Shown here: positions 7,795-16,414 of the stretch, one piece after another
How positions within the stretch are numbered: position 1 is the stretch's first letter
Layout of the letters: every line of letters begins with the position of its first letter
DNA from: Propionibacteriales bacterium
Lineage (GTDB): Bacteria; Actinomycetota; Actinomycetes; Propionibacteriales; Nocardioidaceae
Length of the DNA stretch: 47,603 bases
NCBI GenBank assembly: GCA_009377795.1
Contig: WHTJ01000027.1
Coordinates: 1 to 47,603, forward strand
Direction of reading: 5' to 3'
Notes under the pieces: generated by a model
Databases searched by the model: none
What the model was told of the DNA's origin: nothing
What the model saw: only the letters and a program-made list of their open reading frames with translations
Translations under genes and position numbers: made by a program

Positions 7795-8457
7795 CTACAC
7801 GAGATCGATGAAGCGCTCGACGTCGCGCATCTTGCCGGCGACGACGAGCGTGTCGCCGTACATCAGGACCGCGTCGTCGCTCGGCAGCGCGAACTCCTCG
7901 TTCGGGCTCTTCACCGCCACCAGGGTGACCGCGTACTTCTCCCGGAGCAGCGCCTCGTCCAGCGGCTCACCGACCAGCTCCCTCGGCGGGTGAGTCTGGA
8001 TCATGGTGAAGTTCTTGCCCACCTCGATGTAGTCGATGACCCGGCCGCTGACCAGGTGGGCGATCCGCTCCCCCATGTCGTGCTCGGGGAACACCACGTG
8101 GTGCGCGCCCATGCGCTCCAGGATCCGGCCGTGCTGCCGGCTGACCGCCTTGGCCCAGATGTCCTCGATCTCCAGCTCGGTCAGCAGCGACGTGGTCAGG
8201 ACGCTCGCCTCCATGTCGGTGCCGATGGCGACCACCGCCCGGTAGAAGTCGCCGACACCGAGCTGCTGCAGCGCCTCCATGTCCGTACTGTCCGCGGCCA
8301 CGACCTGAGTCAGCTCGCCGGACAGGCTTTGTACGAGCTTCGGGTCGCTGTCGATGGCCAGCACCTCGGTGCCTCGGCGGCTCAGCTCCTGCGCCACCGA
8401 GGAGCCGAACCGTCCCAGGCCGATCACGACGACCGGCTCGCTTCTCTTCTCAGCCAA
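7795..8457 (-). CDS. trkA: TrkA/KtrA-type potassium channel regulatory subunit (RCK)
   Basis: A cytosolic gating ring subunit of a Trk/Ktr potassium transporter. It has an N-terminal Rossmann RCK-N domain with VVVIGLGRFGSSVAQ at the start and the acidic end of strand 2 (LAIDSDP), and a C-terminal RCK-C domain (about residues 140-220) that binds small ligands such as c-di-AMP in relatives. The start is taken as TTG 8457: it overlaps the stop of the TrkH gene (TTGGCTGA), has gaggag 10 nt upstream, and puts the Rossmann strand next to the N-terminus as in homologues. The coupling to TrkH shows that the two work as one channel complex. Confidence 0.93.
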   Translation of the reverse strand: MAEKRSEPVVVIGLGRFGSSVAQELSRRGTEVLAIDSDPKLVQSLSGELTQVVAADSTDMEALQQLGVGDFYRAVVAIGTDMEASVLTTSLLTELEIEDIWAKAVSRQHGRILERMGAHHVVFPEHDMGERIAHLVSGRVIDYIEVGKNFTMIQTHPPRELVGEPLDEALLREKYAVTLVAVKSPNEEFALPSDDAVLMYGDTLVVAGKMRDVERFIDLV

Positions 8458-9823
8458 CGATCGGCCGCTCCTCGGGAAGTTCGTAACGACGGGCGCGTTC
8501 ACGCAGCGCAAGCGCGGAGCCGAGGGTCAGCGGGCCGATCCGTCCCAGGAACATCATCACGGTGATCAGGATATGCCCGAGACGGGGCAAATCCTCGACT
8601 ACGCCCGAGGACAGGCCGACCGTCCCGACCGCGGACGTGGCGTCGAAGAGCGTTCGATCCAGGTCATGCGCACTCATGGCCTCGATCGAGACCGAGAAGA
8701 CCGCCAGCAGGCCGACGTAGATCAGGGCGATGGTGATCGCCTGCCGCTGCGTGCTCTCCGGAATCCGGCGATGCCCGACGTTGACGTGCGTGTCCCCCCG
8801 CAACTCCGCCCAGATGACGAACGCCAGCAACGCGAACGTCGTGACCTTGATCCCACCGGCCGTCCCCGCACTGCCGCCGCCGACGAACATCAGGATGTCC
8901 GTGAGCAGGTAGCCCTCCGGGGACATGCGCTCGGTGTCGATCACGTTGAACCCGGCCGACCGCGGCGTGGCGGCGGAGAAGAACCCCGCAAGGGGCCTGG
9001 CGGACTCGTCCAGCGAGCCGATGGTGTCCGGGTTGGAGTACTCCGCGACCGTGATGGCGATCGTGCCGAAGACGAGCAGCGGGATCGTGGCACCGACCGT
9101 GAGACGGGTGACGACCGACCACTCCCGCGGCCGGCGCCAGGAACGCAGCAGCTCGAAGACGACCGGGAACCCCAGCCCGCCGGTGATGAACGCGGCCGCC
9201 ACCGTTCCCGACACCCACGGGTCGGCCGCGAACCCCATCAGGCTGTCCGAGTTCAGCGAGAACCCCGCGTTGTTGAACGCCGAGACCGCGTGGAAGCCGC
9301 CGTCGTACAGAGCGGCACCGAAGGACATGTCATACGTGACGAAGAAGCGGGTCACGAGCACGGTCGCCACGATCGCCTCGCACACCAGGCTGAAGATCAC
9401 GATGTTGCGCACTACCCGGCGTACGTCCCGCAACCCCAGGGTCTTCGTCTCGGCCTGTGCGAGCAGACGGGCGCGCAGCCCGACCCGGCCCGCGAGCAGG
9501 AGCGTGACGAGGGTGGCCAGCGTCATGATGCCGAGCCCGCCGACCTGGATCAGCGCCATGATCACGACCTCGCCGAACGTGGACCAGTACCCGCCGGTGT
9601 CCACGGTGATCAGGCCGGTCACGCACACCGCGGACGTCGCCGTGAACAGGGCGTCGACCAGCGGCGCACGTTCTCCGGACTCGGTCGCGAACGGCAGCGA
9701 CAGCAGACCCGTACCGACCAGCACCGCGCTGCCGAAACCTCCCGCGATCACCCTGGCCGGATGCTGGAACCGCTCGGAGCGCGCGAGCCTTCGGCTCGCC
9801 CGGTCACGGGGCAGGCCGATCAC
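8450..9823 (-). CDS. trkH: TrkH/KtrB-family potassium transporter, membrane subunit
   Basis: A 457-aa polytopic channel protein that carries K+ (sometimes Na+) into the cell. The four pore repeats of the superfamily are visible through their selectivity-filter segments: TSAVCVTGL, AVSAFNNAGFSL, SAATPRSAGFN and ATSAVGTVGLSSG, each with the central glycine, and a GGGSAGTAGGIKVTT segment between the third and fourth. The length is typical of KtrB/TrkH. The start is GTG 9823 with gggag 7 nt upstream. It is translationally coupled to the RCK subunit downstream and follows the KimA-like permease by 43 nt, so the three form a K+ uptake operon. Confidence 0.95.
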   Translation of the reverse strand: MIGLPRDRASRRLARSERFQHPARVIAGGFGSAVLVGTGLLSLPFATESGERAPLVDALFTATSAVCVTGLITVDTGGYWSTFGEVVIMALIQVGGLGIMTLATLVTLLLAGRVGLRARLLAQAETKTLGLRDVRRVVRNIVIFSLVCEAIVATVLVTRFFVTYDMSFGAALYDGGFHAVSAFNNAGFSLNSDSLMGFAADPWVSGTVAAAFITGGLGFPVVFELLRSWRRPREWSVVTRLTVGATIPLLVFGTIAITVAEYSNPDTIGSLDESARPLAGFFSAATPRSAGFNVIDTERMSPEGYLLTDILMFVGGGSAGTAGGIKVTTFALLAFVIWAELRGDTHVNVGHRRIPESTQRQAITIALIYVGLLAVFSVSIEAMSAHDLDRTLFDATSAVGTVGLSSGVVEDLPRLGHILITVMMFLGRIGPLTLGSALALRERARRYELPEERPIVG

Positions 9824-9866
9824 GCGCAGACTCCCGTCCGGCGACGACGGACTCGCCCGCGCCGCC

Positions 9867-11885
9867 TCATTCGGTGTCCTCGGGGGCTCCGCGGCGGACC
9901 TCTCCCGGCGCGTGTTCGACGCGCTGCTCGCGGCGGATCGCTGCGGCCGACGACCTCAGCTGGTACGGCACGCTCGTGACCATGACGCCCGGCATGAACA
10001 GCAGCCGGGTCTTCAGCCGGAGCACGCTCTGGTTGTGCAGCACCTGCTCCCACCAGTGACCCACGACGTACTCCGGAACGTAGACCGTCACCACATCGCG
10101 CGGGCTGGCGCGGCGGATGCGGCGTACGTAGTCGATGATCGGCCGGCTGACCTCCCGGTACGGCGAGGCCAGCACCTTGAGCGGCACCGTGATGCCGAGC
10201 CGGTCCCACTCGTCCATCAGCGCCTTCGTGACCTCCGGATCGACGTCGACGGTGACCGCCTCGAGCACGTTGGCCTTGCCGGCGCGAGCGTACGCCAGCG
10301 CACGAATCGTCGGCTTGTGCAACCGGGAGACCAGGACGACGGCGTGCACCCGGGACGGCAGCGCCTGGTCGGCCTCTTCGACCTCCAGCTCGGCGGTCAC
10401 CCGGTCGTAGTGCCGCCGGATCGCCCGCATCAACGCGAACCAGCCCACCATCGCCACGATCGCGATCCACGCGCCCTGGGTGAACTTCGTGACCAGCACC
10501 ACCAGCAGGACAGTGCCGGTGACCATGGCTCCCAGCGCGTTGATCCGGCGGCTGTTCGTCATCGTGCGGCGCACTCGCGCGTCGGTCTCGGTGCCGAGCA
10601 GGCGGGTCCAGTGCCGGACCATGCCGGTCTGGCTCAACGTGAAGGCCACGAAGACGCCCACGATGTAGATCTGGATCAGCCGGGTCACGCTGGCGTCGAG
10701 CGCGATGATGAGGATGCACGCGAGGCCCGCCAGGGTGAGGATGCCGTTGCTGTACGCGAGCCGGTCGCCGCGGGTGTGCAGCTGCCGGGGAAGGTAGCCG
10801 TCCCGCGCGAGGATCGAGCCCAGCACCGGGAAGCCGTTGAACGCCGTGTTAGCGGCCAGCATCAGGATCGCACCGGTCGCTGCGATCACGAGGAACAGAC
10901 CGGCCTCGAACTCGCTGAACACGGACTTCGCGATCTGCGTGATCAACGGGTCCTGATGATAGTTCGGACCGACCGGCTCGCCGTCGCGCTGGACGAGCTG
11001 GGTCGCCGGATCCTCGGCGACCCGCACGTCGATCAGGTTGGCCAGCGCCACGACGCTGATCGCCATCGTCACGGCGATCAGCCCGAGCACGAGAAGGGTC
11101 GTGGCGGCATTGCGACCCTTCGGCTTGCGGAACGCGGGCACGCCGTTCGCGATCGCCTCGACGCCGGTGAGGGTCGCACAGCCGGCAGCGAACGCCCGGA
11201 GGATCACGAACGCCGCACCGAGACCGGCGAACCCGGCCTCGAAGCCCGGCTGCGGAAGGATCCGCAGGCCCGCGGTGTCCGCGACCGGGAGATCCCCGCC
11301 CAGGTACCGCAGGAACCCGATCGCCGCCATGCCGAGGATCGCCACCATGAACAGGTAGACCGGAACCGCGAACATCAGCCCGGACTCCCGTACCCCCCGA
11401 AGGTTCACCGCCGTCAAGAACAGCACCGCACCCACCGCGAGCTGCGCCTGATAACCCTCGAACGCGGGGATTCCGGAGGCGACGTACTGGGCGAACGACG
11501 AGATGGAGACCGCGACCGTGAGGACGTAGTCCACCAGGAGTGCGCTGGCGACCGTCAAGCCGAACTTGGACCCGAGGTTGGTGGTCGTGACCTCGTAGTC
11601 GCCGCCGCCGCTCTGGTACGCCTGCACGTTCTGCCGGTAGGAGACGACGACCACCAGCATCACGAACACGATCGCGATCGCGACCTCCCACGAGACCGTG
11701 TACGCCGCGATTCCGGCGAGCGAGAGCATCAGGAAGATCTGGTCCGGGGAGTACGCCACGCTGGACAGCGGGTCGCTGGCGAACACCGGCAGCGCGATCC
11801 GCTTGGGTAGCAGCTCGTGCCGCAGCTGAGTGCTTCGAAGCTTACGGCCGACGAGCAGCCGTTTGCCCAGGTCACCGATGCCCAC
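9867..11885 (-). CDS. APC-family permease, KimA-like potassium transporter
   Basis: A 672-aa protein with about 12 membrane helices (residues ~30-470) followed by a ~190-aa soluble C-terminal domain. The signature FASDPLSSVAYSPDQIF, YRQNVQAYQSGGGDYEVT and the GCATLTGVEAIANGVPAF segment match the amino-acid-permease-like group containing Bacillus KimA (YdaO), a K+ importer; Mycobacterium Rv2690c holds the same place beside ceoB/ceoC. Potassium as substrate is supported by the neighbours (TrkH and three RCK proteins) but is an inference; amino acid transport is the alternative. GTG 11885 has no Shine-Dalgarno but TAGCAT lies exactly 8 nt upstream, indicating a leaderless transcript. Confidence 0.85.
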   Translation of the reverse strand: MGIGDLGKRLLVGRKLRSTQLRHELLPKRIALPVFASDPLSSVAYSPDQIFLMLSLAGIAAYTVSWEVAIAIVFVMLVVVVSYRQNVQAYQSGGGDYEVTTTNLGSKFGLTVASALLVDYVLTVAVSISSFAQYVASGIPAFEGYQAQLAVGAVLFLTAVNLRGVRESGLMFAVPVYLFMVAILGMAAIGFLRYLGGDLPVADTAGLRILPQPGFEAGFAGLGAAFVILRAFAAGCATLTGVEAIANGVPAFRKPKGRNAATTLLVLGLIAVTMAISVVALANLIDVRVAEDPATQLVQRDGEPVGPNYHQDPLITQIAKSVFSEFEAGLFLVIAATGAILMLAANTAFNGFPVLGSILARDGYLPRQLHTRGDRLAYSNGILTLAGLACILIIALDASVTRLIQIYIVGVFVAFTLSQTGMVRHWTRLLGTETDARVRRTMTNSRRINALGAMVTGTVLLVVLVTKFTQGAWIAIVAMVGWFALMRAIRRHYDRVTAELEVEEADQALPSRVHAVVLVSRLHKPTIRALAYARAGKANVLEAVTVDVDPEVTKALMDEWDRLGITVPLKVLASPYREVSRPIIDYVRRIRRASPRDVVTVYVPEYVVGHWWEQVLHNQSVLRLKTRLLFMPGVMVTSVPYQLRSSAAAIRREQRVEHAPGEVRRGAPEDTE

Positions 11886-11893
11886 GAGACGCG

Positions 11894-11899
11894 ATGCTA
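11894..11899 (-). promoter_or_regulatory. -10 element of KimA-like permease gene (leaderless)
   Basis: TAGCAT on the minus strand, 8 nt before GTG 11885, inside the 154-nt divergent region shared with ceoB. A 7-bp hairpin (tcagacc 11973-11979 / ggtctga 11990-11996) lies on the ceoB side. Confidence 0.45.
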
Positions 11900-12039
11900 G
11901 ACCTCGACACCTCCGGGAGCCTTCGTCAGCCCGCGTGTCTCGGTGTAGCGTCGATGGCGCCGGAGTACCCGGTCAGACCACGAACAGCCGGTCTGAGAAC
12001 GCGCGCAGGACGTTCTGAAGGAGCTTGGGAAGGGCAGCG

Positions 12040-12705
12040 TTGCACGTCGTCATCATGGGCTGCGGCCGGGTCGGATCCTCGCTGGCCCGCAATCTCGAAC
12101 GCCGCGGTCATACCGTCGCGATCATCGACCAGAATCCGGAAGCGTTCCGCCGCCTCGGTCCGACGTACGCCGGGACGAAGGTCACCGGGCTGGGCTTCGA
12201 CCGCGACGTCCTGCTCAAGGCCGGAATCGAGAACGCCGAGGCGTTCGCCGCGGTCTCCAGCGGGGACAACTCCAACATCATCTCCGCCCGGTTGGCGCGA
12301 GAGCAGTTCGGGATTCAGAGTGTCGTGGCCCGGATCTACGACCCGGGTCGTGCCGAGCTGTACCAGCGGCTCGGCATTCCCACGGTGGCCACGGTGCGCT
12401 GGACCACGGACCAGATTTTGCGCCGGCTGCTGCCCGAGGGCGCCGAGCCGGACTGGCGAGACGCCTCCGGCACCATCCGGATCGCGGAGGTACCGACCCA
12501 TGCGGACTGGGTCGGCAAGACGGTGACCCAGGTGGAGGACGCCTCGCATGCGCGGGTGGCGTTCCTCGCCAGGCTCGGCGACGGAGTCGTACCCTCCAGG
12601 GACACCCTGGTCCAGGAGGGCGACATCGTCCACATGGTCATGCGCGAGGCGGCGGCCGACCAGGTGGCGGCCGCGCTGGCCGCACCACCCCAGGAGGAGG
12701 CCTGA
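12040..12705 (+). CDS. ceoB: TrkA-family RCK protein CeoB
   Basis: A 221-aa RCK subunit: Rossmann nucleotide-binding motif GCGRVGSSLARNLERRGH at the N-terminus with IIDQNP closing strand 2, then an RCK-C domain (about residues 135-215). It regulates potassium channels by binding NAD(H), ATP/ADP or c-di-AMP. TTG 12040 is chosen as start because gggaaggg precedes it by 5 nt and homologues begin MHVVIMGCGRVGS; TTG 12025 is an alternative. It is divergent from the KimA-like permease and overlaps ceoC by 1 nt (TGATG). The pair ceoB-ceoC is conserved in actinobacteria next to this permease. Confidence 0.93.
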   Translation: MHVVIMGCGRVGSSLARNLERRGHTVAIIDQNPEAFRRLGPTYAGTKVTGLGFDRDVLLKAGIENAEAFAAVSSGDNSNIISARLAREQFGIQSVVARIYDPGRAELYQRLGIPTVATVRWTTDQILRRLLPEGAEPDWRDASGTIRIAEVPTHADWVGKTVTQVEDASHARVAFLARLGDGVVPSRDTLVQEGDIVHMVMREAAADQVAAALAAPPQEEA

Positions 12706-13379
12706 TGCGGGTCACGATCGCCGGAGCCGGGGCCGTCGGACGCTCGGTCGCGGCCGAGCTCACCGAGAACGGGCACAACGTCCTGCTCATCGACAAGGAC
12801 CCCGTGGCGATCAAGCACGAGCAGGTACCCGCGGCCGAGTGGCTGCTGGCCGACGCCTGTGAGCTGAGCTCGCTCGAGGAAGCCCGGCTGGAGAGCTGCG
12901 ATGTGGTGATCGCGTCGTCGGGTGACGACAAGGTCAATCTCGTGGTCTCGCTGATCGCGAAGACCGAGTTCGGCGTCCCGCGTACGGTCGCCAGGGTCAA
13001 CCACCCGAGCAACGAGTGGCTGTTCAACGACTCGTGGGGCGTCGACGTCGCCGTGTCCACGCCGCGGATCATGTCCGCATTGGTCGAGGAGGCGGTCTCG
13101 ATCGGGGACGTCGTACGGCTCTTCGAGCTCCGTCAGGGCCACGCCAACCTGGTCGAGCTGACCCTGCCGGGCGACTCCCCGTACGCCGGGAGCCGGCTCA
13201 GCCAGGTGACCTGGCCGGCGGACGTCTCACTGGTGACGATCCTGCGCGACGGTGGCATACTCACGCCCGATCCGGACCGTGCGCTGGAGGTGGGGGACGA
13301 GCTGTTGTTCGTCACGACCGTCGAGCACGAGTCGGAGATCGAGCAGCTGCTCTCCCCACACAGCCACAGCTCCGCATAG
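12705..13379 (+). CDS. ceoC: TrkA-family RCK protein CeoC
   Basis: A 224-aa RCK protein with N-terminal GAGAVGRSVAAELTENGH Rossmann loop and LLIDKDP, and a C-terminal RCK-C domain (about 140-215). It probably pairs with CeoB in a heteromeric gating ring. The start ATG overlaps the ceoB stop by one base, so translation is coupled. In known actinobacterial genomes the pair lies between the permease and the DUF3159/OB-fold/dut group, exactly as here. Which channel it gates (TrkH in this window or the KimA-like permease) cannot be told from sequence. Confidence 0.93.
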   Translation: MRVTIAGAGAVGRSVAAELTENGHNVLLIDKDPVAIKHEQVPAAEWLLADACELSSLEEARLESCDVVIASSGDDKVNLVVSLIAKTEFGVPRTVARVNHPSNEWLFNDSWGVDVAVSTPRIMSALVEEAVSIGDVVRLFELRQGHANLVELTLPGDSPYAGSRLSQVTWPADVSLVTILRDGGILTPDPDRALEVGDELLFVTTVEHESEIEQLLSPHSHSSA

Positions 13380-13395
13380 GCGCGGCAGCCGCGCC
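13379..13395. terminator. bidirectional hairpin between ceoC and DUF3159 gene
   Basis: A ggcgcg / cgcgcc stem with a 5-nt loop starting at the last base of the ceoC stop codon. It is the only structure in the 21-nt convergent gap, so it probably terminates both transcripts. Confidence 0.45.
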
Positions 13396-13400
13396 CGAAG

Positions 13401-14105
13401 TCAGGCCGGCCGCCCGGAGCCCGCGGTCTGCTCGGCGCCCACCGGGGTGTGGTTGCGGGCCAGCACCCACGCCATGGCCGCGAACGCCGCGATCTGCAGC
13501 GGCCAGCCCATCGCGACCTTGGTGAACCCCAGCAGCGCGGCCTCACCCGCGGCCCACAGCGGATACTGCGCTACCACCCGCAGGAGGCAGGGGATCGCGA
13601 GGAACCAGGTCAGGATGCTGCACAGCCTGACCATCTGCCGGTCGCGGCGCCAGCTCGTCAGGTCGCCGGTGACCGCACCGATCATGAGTCCGATCATGGG
13701 CCACCGGGCGAGGACCGACAGCGCCAGCACGACGAAGTAGACGGCGTTGTAGATCAGTCCGGGCAGGAACGCGTCCTCCGCGCGCCCGGAGCGCATCGCG
13801 AAGACCGCGCCGATCGCGATCACGATGAAGGCGTTCAGCACGAACTGCGGGTTCGAGCGCTGCACGATCCGCGCCAGGAGCGCGAGGACGGCCGCCCCGA
13901 TCCCGAGGGTCAGCGAGATCCGGAGGTCGCTGGAGAGGATCCAGGAGATCGTGAAGCAGAGCGTGGGAAGCGCCGCTTCGAGCATTCCCCGGCGGCCACC
14001 GAGCGCCTCGGACAGCCTCCGGCGTACGAGCGCCTCGACGGTGTCGACGGTCACGCCGGACGCCGTCGCCTGCCCGTGCCGGTCGGTGTCATCGCCTGTG
14101 CTCAT
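13401..14105 (-). CDS. DUF3159 family membrane protein
   Basis: A 234-aa membrane protein of the actinobacteria-specific DUF3159 family (Mycobacterium Rv2693c neighbourhood). A ~35-residue cytosolic head is followed by six to seven hydrophobic segments, including the family-typical ALPTLCFTISWILSSDLR and a FLPGLIYNAVYFVVLALSVLARWPMIGL region. No catalytic motif is visible and the function is unknown. ATG 14105 overlaps the stop of the OB-fold gene (ATGA), so it is the last cistron of the dut - DUF3710 - OB-fold - DUF3159 operon. It converges on ceoC with 21 nt between stops. Confidence 0.88.
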   Translation of the reverse strand: MSTGDDTDRHGQATASGVTVDTVEALVRRRLSEALGGRRGMLEAALPTLCFTISWILSSDLRISLTLGIGAAVLALLARIVQRSNPQFVLNAFIVIAIGAVFAMRSGRAEDAFLPGLIYNAVYFVVLALSVLARWPMIGLMIGAVTGDLTSWRRDRQMVRLCSILTWFLAIPCLLRVVAQYPLWAAGEAALLGFTKVAMGWPLQIAAFAAMAWVLARNHTPVGAEQTAGSGRPA

Positions 14106-14494
14106 GCGCGCAGCTCGTACCGCGGGTTGTAGATCACCTTCTGCGCGTCCTGGGTACTGATCCTGCCCTCCGCCGTGACATGCGCGCCCGGTTGAATGCC
14201 GGCGATCCGCCGCCGGCCGAGCCAGACGAGTACGACGCATCCGGAGCCGTCGTACAGCTCGGCCTCCAGAGCGGGTGTACCCGAACGGGGACGCAACGTG
14301 ACGTGCCGCAGCGTCCCGGCCACCTCCACCCGCTGGCGCTCCTGCGCGTCGATCACCCGGCTGCAGCCGACCTCGCGCACCTCGCTCTGCAGCTCGCGCG
14401 CCTCGATGTCGCTCTGGCTCGGCGCCAGGCGACGCAGTGCGCGCCGCCACGACCCACGCTGCGGGCCGGCGGACGCGCGTTCCCGAGTACTCAT
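14102..14494 (-). CDS. OB-fold nucleic-acid-binding domain protein
   Basis: A 130-aa protein. The part from about residue 50 to the end is an OB fold of the RecG-wedge/tRNA_anti type (RVEVAGTLRHVTLRPR, LEAELYDGSGCVVLVWLGRRRIAGI, GAHVTAEGRI), which binds single-stranded nucleic acid. The N-terminal 45 residues are basic. The family occurs between DUF3159 and DUF3710 genes in many actinobacteria. ATG 14494 is followed through to a TGA that overlaps the next start. The role in the cell is not established; a link to DNA metabolism through the neighbouring dUTPase is inference. Confidence 0.87.
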   Translation of the reverse strand: MSTRERASAGPQRGSWRRALRRLAPSQSDIEARELQSEVREVGCSRVIDAQERQRVEVAGTLRHVTLRPRSGTPALEAELYDGSGCVVLVWLGRRRIAGIQPGAHVTAEGRISTQDAQKVIYNPRYELRA

Positions 14495-14523
14495 GACCCC
14501 AGCGTACTGTCGCCGGCGATCCG

Positions 14524-15201
14524 CTACCCGGGTGATGGCGGATCTCCCGACTCCGGTTGCGGCGGGGGCTCCGCGCCCTTGGGCATGTCCAGCGGGATCG
14601 CGCTCCGGGGTGCCATGGGCGCATCGCCACGGCGTACGACGACGTCGCGGAACGCCGACTCCAGCAAGCCGTCCGGATCCGGCTCCGACGCCGGCTTGCC
14701 CAGGAAGGTTCCGCGCAGCAGCCACCGCGGCGCCGAGACCCCCACGATCCGCGAGACCTGGGTGGTCTGCTTGCCCTCCCGGGTCTTCGCCGGCACGGCG
14801 AGCTTCAGCTCTGGACCGAACGGCCCGGACTGCTCGGTCGCCGTGCCCCCTCTCTGGGTCGCCTCGGCCGCGATTCCCTGTCGTACGTCGTCCCAGATGC
14901 TCTCGTTGCGCGGAGCGGCGAACGCCCGCAACTCGAGTGCGCCGTCCGCGGAGACCAGCATCGCGGCGGTCACCGTCTGGGTGCGCTCGTCGACCTGCAA
15001 CCGCATCTCCAGCCCGGAGCGGACCTTGATCACGAGGCCGCCCAGGTCGATCACGTCCGGAACGTCGAGATCGGTGTGGACGTCGTCGATGTCCCACGGA
15101 CCCTGCGGACGGGGCAGCTCGGCGCGCTCGGGTTCCTCGGTCCCGGGTACGGGGACCGAGGGACGTTCGGATGAGCCGGACGCTCGCCGGCGACGGAACA
15201 T
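14524..15201 (-). CDS. DUF3710 family protein
   Basis: A 225-aa soluble protein of the actinobacterial DUF3710 family. The first 35 residues are charged and Pro-rich; the core (about 36-200) carries the family blocks GPWDIDDV, DVPDVIDLGGLVIKV, AFAAPRNESIWDDVRQGI and RWLLRGTFLGK; the last 25 residues are Pro/Gly-rich and probably disordered. The function is unknown. The start codon ATG 15201 shares its A with the dut stop codon, so translation is coupled to dut, and the OB-fold gene starts 29 nt downstream. Confidence 0.9.
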   Translation of the reverse strand: MFRRRRASGSSERPSVPVPGTEEPERAELPRPQGPWDIDDVHTDLDVPDVIDLGGLVIKVRSGLEMRLQVDERTQTVTAAMLVSADGALELRAFAAPRNESIWDDVRQGIAAEATQRGGTATEQSGPFGPELKLAVPAKTREGKQTTQVSRIVGVSAPRWLLRGTFLGKPASEPDPDGLLESAFRDVVVRRGDAPMAPRSAIPLDMPKGAEPPPQPESGDPPSPG

Positions 15202-15716
15202 CAGATCCGCTCCTCGGCGGGAACGGGGTCCTCGGTGACCGTGAAGCCGCCGGTGGAGCCGTAGCCCCCGGCGCCGCGCGCGGTGTCCTCCAGCTCGGCC
15301 ACCTCGACGAACTCGGCGCGGACCACCGGCTGCACCACCAGCTGGGCGATCCGGTCACCGCGTTCCAGCACGATGGGCTGGCTCGGATCCAGGTTGACGA
15401 GCACCACCTTGATCTCCCCGCGGTAGCCGGAGTCGATCGTGCCGGGCGAGTTCACGATCGACAGCCCGCAGCGGGCGGCCAGGCCGGACCTGGGGTGCAC
15501 GAAGGCGGCGTGCCCGACCGGGATCGCGACCGCGATCCCGGTCGGGACCATGGCCCGCTCCCCCGGCTGGAGGGTGACGTCGACCGTCGTGACGAGGTCG
15601 GCACCGGCGTCGCCCGAATGGGCGTACGACGGCAACGGCACACCCGAGTCCAGCCGCTGGATCTGTACGTTCAACGCCGCCGCCGTCCTTCGTCCGGCCG
15701 TGTCGTGGTCCATCAC
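15201..15716 (-). CDS. dut: deoxyuridine 5'-triphosphate nucleotidohydrolase
   Basis: A trimeric dUTPase that converts dUTP to dUMP and pyrophosphate, preventing uracil incorporation and feeding dTMP synthesis. The conserved motifs are present in order: [10 protein letters not shown] (I), [13 protein letters not shown] (II), [13 protein letters not shown] (III), [11 protein letters not shown] (IV) and the flexible C-terminal [12 protein letters not shown] (V). The open frame extends to 15851, but TAGGGT lies exactly 8 nt before GTG 15716 and homology begins just after it, so a leaderless GTG start is chosen (ATG 15713 is the next codon). First gene of a four-gene operon; divergent from the DUF3093 gene. 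Confidence 0.96.
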   Translation of the reverse strand: MMDHDTAGRRTAAALNVQIQRLDSGVPLPSYAHSGDAGADLVTTVDVTLQPGERAMVPTGIAVAIPVGHAAFVHPRSGLAARCGLSIVNSPGTIDSGYRGEIKVVLVNLDPSQPIVLERGDRIAQLVVQPVVRAEFVEVAELEDTARGAGGYGSTGGFTVTEDPVPAEERI

Positions 15717-15724
15717 AGTGACCG

Positions 15725-15730
15725 ACCCTA
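15725..15730 (-). promoter_or_regulatory. -10 element of dut operon (leaderless)
   Basis: TAGGGT on the minus strand, 8 nt upstream of GTG 15716. Confidence 0.45.
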
Positions 15731-15782
15731 GGCCATGTCCGGCGAATCCGGCTGGTCGACCAGACACCGCCTGGCCGCGTTT

Positions 15783-15858
15783 CGTTGACCGTGACGTTCT
15801 CGACGCAAACGCCGGCTCGGGTTCATGCGTGTCTCGCCGAGAACGTCGCACTCAGCGG
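15783..15858. repeat. inverted pair of a GAGAACGTC intergenic repeat
   Basis: Two copies of a ~20-nt motif (consensus GAGAACGTCRCRSTCARCG) in opposite orientation lie in the dut/DUF3093 divergent gap: one on the minus strand at 15784-15803, one on the plus strand at 15839-15857. The arms cgagaacgtc / gacgttctcg are exact over 10 bp. A third copy on the minus strand is at 45115-45133, sharing 17 consecutive identical bases with the first. Confidence 0.6.
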
Positions 15859-15891
15859 GACGGCCCCTCGACGTCATGCGAAGCTGGAGCC

Positions 15892-16386
15892 GTGACCGCG
15901 TCTTCTCCCGAATCGGACGAGCTACCCACCTCCACCGGATTCCGCGAGCGGCTCTCCGTCCCCGTGCGGTGGTGGGCCCTGACCGCGTTGTTCGTCGGCT
16001 CGCTGTGGCTGGCCTTCGTGGTGTCCACTCCGCCGGAGGTGTCGTGGCCGTCCACGGCGATCCTGGTCGTCGCAGGTGTCGCGCTGCTCACCTCGTACGG
16101 CTCGGCCGTGGTGGAGGTGGACGCGGGCGTGCTGGTCGCCGGGAGGGCGAGGCTCGACTGGGCGCACTGCGGTCCGGCCGTACCTCTCGACGAGGAGGCG
16201 GCCCGCCGGTTGCGCGGCGTCGACGCCGACCCGCGGGCGTATCTGTTGCTTCGGCCGTACATCAGGACCGCCGTCCGAGTGGATGTGAATGATCCGGAGG
16301 ACCCCACGCCGTACTGGATGATCTCGTCGCGACACCCCGGCCGGCTGGCAGCCGCGATCAATGCCGCCCGGAGGGTGGCAGACTGA
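15892..16386 (+). CDS. DUF3093 family membrane protein
   Basis: A 164-aa actinobacterial DUF3093 protein (Mycobacterium Rv2698 position, next to dut). The N-terminal ~20 residues are cytosolic, then two membrane helices (WWALTALFVGSLWLAFVV and a second from about residue 55) and a C-terminal domain with RPYIRTAVRVDVNDPEDPTPYW and the SSRHPGRLAAAI block typical of the family. GTG 15892 is chosen as start; ggag is only 2 nt upstream, so initiation may be leaderless. The function is unknown. Divergent from dut. Confidence 0.87.
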   Translation: MTASSPESDELPTSTGFRERLSVPVRWWALTALFVGSLWLAFVVSTPPEVSWPSTAILVVAGVALLTSYGSAVVEVDAGVLVAGRARLDWAHCGPAVPLDEEAARRLRGVDADPRAYLLLRPYIRTAVRVDVNDPEDPTPYWMISSRHPGRLAAAINAARRVAD

Positions 16387-16414
16387 GTATCGATAATCAC
16401 CGAGAGGAGTCTTT

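Noticed and set aside
8925-11810. 961-codon open frame on the plus strand
   Set aside because: Antisense to trkH and the KimA-like permease, both certain by motifs.
9867-12040. ydaO-type c-di-AMP riboswitch upstream of the KimA-like gene
   Set aside because: The start codon is only 8 nt from a -10 box, leaving no 5' UTR for a riboswitch.
13401-14630. 409-aa extended version of the DUF3159 protein
   Set aside because: The upstream part overlaps the OB-fold gene in another frame; ATG 14105 gives the family-length protein with a stop-start overlap.
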